Below, piece after piece: positions 39,339 to 44,497 of a DNA stretch of 44,497 nt; positions within the stretch are counted from its first letter, which is position 1, and every line of letters starts with the position of its first letter. A model generated the notes under the pieces. That model made no database searches and was not told where the DNA came from. It was given only the letters and a program-made list of their open reading frames with translations. The DNA is from Candidatus Hinthialibacteria bacterium OLB16 (GTDB lineage Bacteria; Hinthialibacterota; Hinthialibacteria; OLB16): positions 68,472-112,968 of the forward strand of contig LMZT01000178.1 of the NCBI GenBank assembly GCA_001567115.1, read 5' to 3'. The translations under genes and the position numbers were made by a program.

Positions 39339-41630
39339 TTAGCTCGGGGCAATGACCAGTGGTGGCTGGAACCGGCGTAGACGCAGCGCATTGCCAACCA
39401 CAAACACACTCGACAGCGCCATAGCGCCAGCCGCAAACACCGGCGACAAAAGCACACCCCACACCGGATAAAGCACGCCAGCTGCCACCGGAATCAGCGC
39501 CGTGTTGTAAGCAAAGGCCCAGAACAGATTCTGGCGGATATTGCCGATGGTGGCCTTGGACAGCGCGATGGCATTGGGCACACCCTGCAGGCTGCCGGAC
39601 ATCAGAACCACATCGGCGGATTCCATTGCGACATCAGTGCCTGTGCCAATTGCCAGGCCCACATCAGCTTCGGCCAGGGCGGGTGCATCATTGATGCCAT
39701 CACCCACGAATGCGATCTGTCCATGAGCCGCCCTGAGGCGCCGTACCGCCTCGATCTTGCCCTCCGGCAGGACCTCGGCCTCCACATCGTCGATGCCCAA
39801 TTGCCTGGCAATCGATTGGACTGTGTGCCGATTGTCGCCGGAGATCATTGCAACCTTCAGGCCGAGCTGGTGGAGCGCAGCGATGGCCATGGGTGTGTCC
39901 GGTTTGATCGGATCGGCAACAGCGAGGATAGCCGCAAGACGGCCGTCAATGGCAGCGTACAGTGGAGACTTGCCTTCATTTCCCAGACGTTCGGCGTCCT
40001 TCTCAAAAACTCTCACATCCAGGCCCAATCCCCCCATGTACCGGTCAGCGCCAACCTCCACTCGTGTGCCATCAACCATGGCACGCACACCCATGCCGGT
40101 AATGGATTCAAATCTGGAAGGTATGGGCAGTACGATGCCCTCCCCTGTGGCTATTTCGACGATAGCGCGGGCGATCGGGTGCTCTGAACGCGATTCCGTT
40201 GAAGCCACCAGGGCCAGCACCTCTGTACGGTCGAACCCTGTGGCGATCTCCAGGTCTGTCAGCACCGGACGGCCTTCAGTGAGTGTTCCGGTTTTGTCCA
40301 CGGCCACAACCCGGGCATCCTTAAGCAGCTGCAGGGCTTCGCCTTTTCGGAACAGGACTCCAATCTCCGCTCCACGGCCGGTGCCAACCATGATCGAGGT
40401 TGGTGTGGCCAGGCCCATCGCACAAGGGCAGGCGATAATCAGCACAGCCACCGCATTCACCAGGGCGAATGTCAGCGCCGGTGGCGGCCCGAACACCAGC
40501 CAGACCAGAAAAGTCAGCACAGCGGCGGCCATCACCATCGGCACAAACCACAGCGTGACCTTGTCCACCACAGCCTGGATCGGCAGCTTGGAACCTTGTG
40601 CCTGTTCGACCATGCGGATGATCTGGGCCAGTATGGTCTGGCTTCCAACAGCGGTAGCACGCAGTGTAAAAGCGCCTGTCTGATTGACAGTACCGCCCAC
40701 AACTTTGCCACCGGCTTTTTTTTCGACAGGAACAGGCTCACCGGTGATCATGGATTCGTCCACATAGCTGCGGCCCTCGGTCACTTCTCCATCGACGGGA
40801 ATCCGTTCACCCGGACGCACCTCAACAACATCACCCAGGATGACATCAACCACAGGAATGTCCTTGAGGAGTCCATCGCGCATGACATGTGCGACCTTGG
40901 CCTGCAGTCCGACCAGCCGTTTAATAGCCTCCGAGGTTTTACCCTTGGCACGCGCCTCCAGAAAGCGCCCGAGCAGAATCAGCGCAACGATCACCGCTGC
41001 GGCCTCGTAATACACATTGACTGTGCCCTCAGGCAGCACACCTTTCGCAAAAGTGGCGACAACCGAGAATGCATAAGCAGCCGCAGTGCCAACAGCCACC
41101 AGCGAGTTCATGTCGGGGGCAAGGCGTGCAAGTGCAGGAAAGCCTTTCATGTAAAAGCGCCGCCCGGGAAATGCCAGCACCAGCGTCGTCAGGATGAATT
41201 GCAGATGCCAACTGTTCTGCACGCCGATGGAGGACGCAATAATTTCATGCACACCCGGGATCAGATGCGACCCCATTTCGAGAATAAACACCGGCAGCGC
41301 CAGCACGATGGCCAGGATCAGGTCTTGCTTGAGTTGTGCAGTTTCTGCATCCTTTCTGTCGGCCGCTTCATCGTCATTCTGCAAAGTGGTTTGGATGGGA
41401 TGGGCTGCATAACCGATCGCCTCGATGGCGGCCACCAGGCTGTTGGCACTGGCCACTCCGGTTATTGTGGCGCGCTCGGTAGCCAGATTGACTGTTGCTT
41501 CGGAAACGCCGGGAACAGACTTCAGTGTGCGTTCAACCCGGGCCGCACAGGATGCGCAGGACATGCCTTCGATAACCAGGCCTGTTGTTGCCATGTCTTT
41601 CTGAGCGATGGTTTGATGAGGTGGTTTCAT
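39339..41630 (-). CDS. copA: Copper-translocating P-type ATPase
   Basis: 763 residues from ATG 41630 (MKPPHQT), preceded by GGAG; ATG 41648 and ATG 41594 ([11 protein letters not shown]) are alternatives. Numbering here counts from ATG 41648. An N-terminal heavy-metal domain has GMSCASC (28-34). The membrane core has the ion-binding CPC of [15 protein letters not shown] (407-409). The phosphorylation motif is DKTGTLT (451-457), the nucleotide-domain HP is in [11 protein letters not shown] (490-491), and [16 protein letters not shown] closes the hinge. These define the P1B-1 class, which exports Cu(I). It is a single gene, with no CueR- or CsoR-type regulator next to it. The convergent 3' neighbour is 97 bp away. 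The alternative substrate silver cannot be excluded. Confidence 0.95.
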   Translation of the reverse strand: MKPPHQTIAQKDMATTGLVIEGMSCASCAARVERTLKSVPGVSEATVNLATERATITGVASANSLVAAIEAIGYAAHPIQTTLQNDDEAADRKDAETAQLKQDLILAIVLALPVFILEMGSHLIPGVHEIIASSIGVQNSWHLQFILTTLVLAFPGRRFYMKGFPALARLAPDMNSLVAVGTAAAYAFSVVATFAKGVLPEGTVNVYYEAAAVIVALILLGRFLEARAKGKTSEAIKRLVGLQAKVAHVMRDGLLKDIPVVDVILGDVVEVRPGERIPVDGEVTEGRSYVDESMITGEPVPVEKKAGGKVVGGTVNQTGAFTLRATAVGSQTILAQIIRMVEQAQGSKLPIQAVVDKVTLWFVPMVMAAAVLTFLVWLVFGPPPALTFALVNAVAVLIIACPCAMGLATPTSIMVGTGRGAEIGVLFRKGEALQLLKDARVVAVDKTGTLTEGRPVLTDLEIATGFDRTEVLALVASTESRSEHPIARAIVEIATGEGIVLPIPSRFESITGMGVRAMVDGTRVEVGADRYMGGLGLDVRVFEKDAERLGNEGKSPLYAAIDGRLAAILAVADPIKPDTPMAIAALHQLGLKVAMISGDNRHTVQSIARQLGIDDVEAEVLPEGKIEAVRRLRAAHGQIAFVGDGINDAPALAEADVGLAIGTGTDVAMESADVVLMSGSLQGVPNAIALSKATIGNIRQNLFWAFAYNTALIPVAAGVLYPVWGVLLSPVFAAGAMALSSVFVVGNALRLRRFQPPLVIAPS

Positions 41631-41654
41631 CCCTTCCTCTCCAGTCATGAAATC

Positions 41655-41682
41655 AGCATATCCGAATTCATCGCGCTTACAA
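41655..41682 (-). promoter_or_regulatory. Candidate promoter of copA
   Basis: Minus strand: TTGTAA (41682-41677), 16 bp, then TATGCT (41660-41655). The predicted transcript start near 41648 gives an 18-nt leader carrying GGAG before ATG 41630. No clear CueR-type dyad was found between the boxes. Confidence 0.28.
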
Positions 41683-41850
41683 TCGTGATTTGATCAAGCA
41701 CAGACAATGGCAACTGTCAAAAAAATCGATCTTCCAGTGGACACCAACACGGAAAAGGGTGTTCTCGGCATCGGGGAAAAGGGAAATATCTCCTATAGAA
41801 AATCCTTGTAGTCAGGCATTTTCAATGGATTTACAGTTATGCCCGCAGCC

Positions 41851-41869
41851 ACAATCCAGTGTGGATTGT
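41851..41869. promoter_or_regulatory. Perfect 8-bp dyad upstream of a secreted-protein gene
   Basis: ACAATCCA and TGGATTGT flank the spacer GTG, 37 bp before ATG 41906. It may be an operator or a leader hairpin of that gene, or a remote site for divergent copA, about 200 bp away. The rest of the 275-bp copA-side gap shows no other clear signal. Confidence 0.35.
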
Positions 41870-41905
41870 CCGCCCCGAATGAATCCTTATCTGGAGGTTT
41901 TCGCC

Positions 41906-42835
41906 ATGTTTACGTCCCCTGCTGAAAGCACATCAAAAAGAAATCAACCGAAATGGATGGTTCTGATCGGCCTATCCATTGTTTGCCTGAGCGCACTCAG
42001 TGCCCATGGTGCACTCGACCGCACCGGCGATATGAAAGTGACCTCTGCGGATCTCCCGATCCTGCTCAAGGAGCTGGTCAATAACCCGAATACGGCCAGC
42101 ATCATGTTCCAGATTGCCGATGCCTGGGGCATGACCGAATCCAGTGAATCGGCCATCAACTTCAGAGAATATTTTCCTCTCGCTCAAAACAGCAACTGGA
42201 CTTATGTCGGTTTCAATGGCGGATCCACAGAAGACAATTTCACCTGGACAGTGGAGAATTCACAGCAGGATGTCGGTGGTGGGAAGAAGGCCACCCGCAT
42301 CCGGACAAACACTCAGGAGCCGGCGGACGACCGGAACCTGGATGTAGACTTCTGGTATTTAGACACGAACACGGGTGATGTTTTCTTTTATGGCCTTCAT
42401 GTCGGAACCGTGAAAGGCAGCGGCATATTTACCCTGCCGATCCAGGACATTGTGCTGACTGATCCACTCAAGGTTGGAAAGGATGGGATGCTGGTGGGTG
42501 GAGCTCCCCTGAATGACACAGGGGCCGGTTCAGTAAAGGTCAACACGCCACTTGGGCAGCAAACCATCAATGGTGTCTTTACAGCCTCGATTCAGGTGAC
42601 CGAAATAGTTCCAGTCTTCAATACACCTCTCGGGAATTTCACAAACGTTATTCGGATGGTTGTCAATCTCAAAGTCTCCGGATTCGGCCAGGACTTCGTC
42701 TTTGAAAACAGCACTTTCTTCCTGAAGAAAGGGGTGGGGATGGTGGCGCAGGATCAGCAGCCGGATCCGAATGATGCCCAACTGCAGGGGATCCAATCCG
42801 GCAAGGTGGCTGGAGTGAATATTGTCGCGAACTGA
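41906..42835 (+). CDS. Secreted protein with a dockerin-like calcium loop, family unknown
   Basis: 309 residues from ATG 41906; GGAGG (41893-41897) lies 8 bp upstream. The longer frame back to 41690 lacks support. A signal peptide is visible (KWMVLIGLSIVCLSALSAHG, then ALDRT). Immediately after it comes DRTGDMKVTSADLPILLKEL, which has the spacing of a dockerin/EF-hand calcium loop followed by a helix; only one such repeat is seen. The remaining 240 residues are all-beta, rich in Gly, Asn, Thr and Val (FPLAQNSNWTYVGFNGG, NVIRMVVNLKVSGFG), with no catalytic motif that I recognise. It is probably an extracellular matrix or binding protein, convergent with the large surface protein downstream and divergent from copA. 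Confidence 0.62.
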   Translation: MFTSPAESTSKRNQPKWMVLIGLSIVCLSALSAHGALDRTGDMKVTSADLPILLKELVNNPNTASIMFQIADAWGMTESSESAINFREYFPLAQNSNWTYVGFNGGSTEDNFTWTVENSQQDVGGGKKATRIRTNTQEPADDRNLDVDFWYLDTNTGDVFFYGLHVGTVKGSGIFTLPIQDIVLTDPLKVGKDGMLVGGAPLNDTGAGSVKVNTPLGQQTINGVFTASIQVTEIVPVFNTPLGNFTNVIRMVVNLKVSGFGQDFVFENSTFFLKKGVGMVAQDQQPDPNDAQLQGIQSGKVAGVNIVAN

Positions 42836-42838
42836 CAG

Positions 42839-42865
42839 AAAAAAGGGGCGGGAAATCCGCCCCTT
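42839..42865 (-). terminator. Intrinsic terminator for the surface-protein gene
   Basis: On the minus strand the 9-bp stem AAGGGGCGG/CCGCCCCTT encloses a 5-nt loop and is followed by a run of T (TTTTTT, 42844-42839), the standard intrinsic terminator. It lies about 120 bp after the stop at 42984. On the plus strand it directly follows the stop of the secreted-protein gene at 42835, with no T-tract, so it may also protect that transcript. Confidence 0.7.
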
Positions 42866-42943
42866 ACATACTCCAAACTGTTTGCTTCAGGGTTCTCTTC
42901 TTTCCGTCTCTCTCTCAAAGATCAAAAACCCGATAGAACCGCC

Positions 42944-42972
42944 CCGGGGCCTGTTTTCCCAAACAGCCCCGG
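42944..42972 (-). terminator. Second hairpin directly after the surface-protein stop
   Basis: CCGGGG-C-CTGTTT and AAACAG-CCCCGG form a 12-bp stem with one bulged C and a 4-nt loop (TCCC), 11 bp beyond the stop codon at 42984. The following minus-strand sequence is not T-rich at once, so it may be an RNA-stabilising hairpin in front of the true terminator at 42839-42865. Confidence 0.45.
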
Positions 42973-42983
42973 ATTAACTGATT

Positions 42984-44497
42984 TCAATAAACCCGCCATC
43001 CCGGAATAGACGACGGCCCGCCAGATGGCCCGCCGGGATCCTGAATGATTCCATTCATCAGCAGGTCATTATCCCCACGTGCACCATCCTTGAAGTGCAG
43101 GATCACCTTGCCGGGGAGCAGTTCCGCTCCGGTTTCGCCGTCATAGAGGAACTCATACCAGTGAAGCGCTGGCCTGTCGGCAGTCCTTCCATACTTGTAG
43201 TAAGAATCAGGTTGGTCGCTGGATGGAAGGAGAATCTCCACTGTGGTGGAGCCTCCCGGAAGAAGCCCCTTCATCGATGGATTTGACTGATTTTCGAAAC
43301 CGATCAAACCGAAGGGGAAGTTCTGTACCGCCGGGAGTCCCGGAAGAGTAGCGGGATCCACCCCATTGACACCGCTGAACATGGTGGTTGGATCACCCAC
43401 CAGTATCAGATGCTGTCCCGAGATGGGGTTGGGAAGCGAGGCGACATTCGGCTGGTTCCGGTCAGGAATGCCATCGTTGTTCCCATCGCCGCCATTCGGT
43501 CCCTGGTCTTCCACTGCGCCGGAGATACCATCTCCATCATCATCCGCCCCGCCACCGATGGGTGTCTGTGTGGGTGTCGGAGTTGGACCTGGTTCATTCG
43601 TCGTGATCTCGAATGCCATATCCCATTCACCCGGAACCGGCCCGGTCAACGGCTGCCCCTGCTGGAAGATTGATCCGACAGTGGGTGCCTGAGGGATGAA
43701 GATCTTGACAGCGACATCATTGAAGTAGTGTTCACGTGTCTTCCAACCCCAGAAATACTGCTGTTGGCCAGGATTGGGAGTTCCATAGATGGCCGAAATG
43801 CTGACCCAGAGAACCGCAGTCTGTTCAGGCTGGTAGCACCACTGGCCCGCCGGAATCAGGAAGTCATAATGGAAACAGGAATCCAGCGGTTTGCCCGGGA
43901 TGAAATCACAACCCACATACTTCTCATTGACATTGCTGCGGTTCACATTCCATTCACAGATCATCTTCCCGGGATGGCTCCATGGGTTGGCGGCTGTCTT
44001 GGGAACATCTCTCCAGATGCCGATATGGAAACCAACCACATTGCTGTTGGGTGGCGGCTCGATGGCCTGCCAGTTCATATAGGAGCCCCACCAGTGAATA
44101 TCGGTGATCGGGCGTTTATCACGGCACAGGAAATCATCCGCCATGATGTGCGGTGTATCCGGCAATGGGATTCCCGCAAACGGCGCCGGATCGAATATCG
44201 AGAATTCATCCCATCCCCAGAAGCAGTCCGGCATGGGTGAGTTCGGGTTTTTCTTAGGAGGCTGTGACCACTTCAGGAAAGGCCCGGTTGGTTCGGTCGG
44301 AGTGTTTGTCGGCCTCGGTGTTGAGGTTGCAGTCGAAGTCGGAGTGGCTGTCGGCGGCTTTTGGGTAGCCGTCTTTGTCGGAGTCGCAGTTGGAGGAACC
44401 TGTTCAGTTGGAGTCGGTGTCGGTGCATCCTGATTGGTGGTGATTTCAAAGGCCATATCCCACTCGCCCGAGATTGCATCGATGAGCGGATGAGCGG
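42984..44497 (-). CDS. Large secreted surface protein: repeated DUF7901-like domains, PT-rich linkers, choice-of-anchor U (5' end outside window)
   Basis: The frame is open to the window edge, so the N-terminus lies beyond base 44497. The visible 500 residues start with the end of one domain (GEWDMAFEITTN) and a linker of PTPTPT-like repeats (about 44440-44290). Then comes a DUF7901-like domain: FLKWSQPPKK, IMADDFLCRDKRPITDIHWWG and YFWGWKTREHYFNDVAV. It ends with the same GEWDMAFEITTN, proving at least two copies. After a second short PT linker comes the Asp-rich DGDGISGAVEDQGPNG segment, then a choice-of-anchor U-like domain beginning PNVASLPNPISGQ and containing YYKYGRTADRP and HWYEFLYDG, ending GGPSSIPGWRVY. 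It is probably exported and surface-attached. The codon pattern of the linker gives the PT repeats. Function unknown. Confidence 0.83.
   Translation of the reverse strand, partial: AHPLIDAISGEWDMAFEITTNQDAPTPTPTEQVPPTATPTKTATQKPPTATPTSTATSTPRPTNTPTEPTGPFLKWSQPPKKNPNSPMPDCFWGWDEFSIFDPAPFAGIPLPDTPHIMADDFLCRDKRPITDIHWWGSYMNWQAIEPPPNSNVVGFHIGIWRDVPKTAANPWSHPGKMICEWNVNRSNVNEKYVGCDFIPGKPLDSCFHYDFLIPAGQWCYQPEQTAVLWVSISAIYGTPNPGQQQYFWGWKTREHYFNDVAVKIFIPQAPTVGSIFQQGQPLTGPVPGEWDMAFEITTNEPGPTPTPTQTPIGGGADDDGDGISGAVEDQGPNGGDGNNDGIPDRNQPNVASLPNPISGQHLILVGDPTTMFSGVNGVDPATLPGLPAVQNFPFGLIGFENQSNPSMKGLLPGGSTTVEILLPSSDQPDSYYKYGRTADRPALHWYEFLYDGETGAELLPGKVILHFKDGARGDNDLLMNGIIQDPGGPSGGPSSIPGWRVY

Noticed and set aside
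44290-44440. Repetitive stretch resembling a repeat array
   Set aside because: The repeats encode a Pro/Thr protein linker in frame and have no spacer structure, so it is not a CRISPR array.

Overview
The window is 44.5 kb of a GC-moderate, gene-dense bacterial chromosome. No rRNA or tRNA gene, CRISPR array, insertion sequence or phage module was seen. The gene content fits an uncultured free-living heterotroph: a homodimeric PDH E1 (aceE), inositol catabolism, a sulfatase, GT39-type membrane proteins, and large secreted proteins with proline/threonine linkers, a DUF7901-like domain and a choice-of-anchor U-like domain. Such secreted proteins are typical of Sumerlaeota, Hydrogenedentota, Planctomycetota and related phyla. 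The phylum call is inference and weak.

Layout. 0-2.7 kb (+): end of a pilus or type II secretion minor-pilin operon (partial pseudopilin, PilX-like protein, small exported protein). 2.7-8.2 kb (-): operon of a HARP/UvsW-like helicase, two polytopic glycosyltransferase-like proteins and an HGSNAT/DUF5009-like acyltransferase. 8.3-12.3 kb: DUF4230-like protein, an H1-like nucleoid protein with a winged-helix tail, and a secreted GH14/GH42-like glycosidase. 12.4-15.4 kb (+): aceE and a small unknown protein. 15.3-23.6 kb (-): rlmI, hisI, trpE, a GlmU-like nucleotidyltransferase and a sugar ABC importer lacking its ATPase, largely with overlapping start and stop codons. 23.7 kb: smpB. 24.2-31.9 kb: a nitrogen/glutamate cluster, with NrpR-like repressor facing gdhA, a TPR protein, a second GDH whose catalytic lysine is glycine, and a KaiC-like/PEP-synthase-like fusion. 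31.9-38.1 kb: sulfatase and an iolD-iolE-iolG-SGNH hydrolase operon. 38.1-44.5 kb: anchored SGNH hydrolase, CopA-type copper ATPase, a secreted protein, and a large repeat-containing surface protein that runs off the window.

The most interesting part is the NrpR/GDH cluster. A 2-oxoglutarate-responsive repressor of archaeal type faces a normal NADP-type GDH across a 387-bp AT-rich region holding four dyad symmetries. Behind gdhA lie a GDH pseudoenzyme candidate and a P-loop-less KaiC-like/ATP-grasp fusion. I infer a system that senses or tunes the glutamate/2-oxoglutarate node.

A caveat: six otherwise intact genes contain seven single-base frameshifts, all in the first 25.2 kb and mostly in or beside short runs. 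They look more like assembly indels than decay, so these genes are annotated as single CDSs spanning the frameshift.
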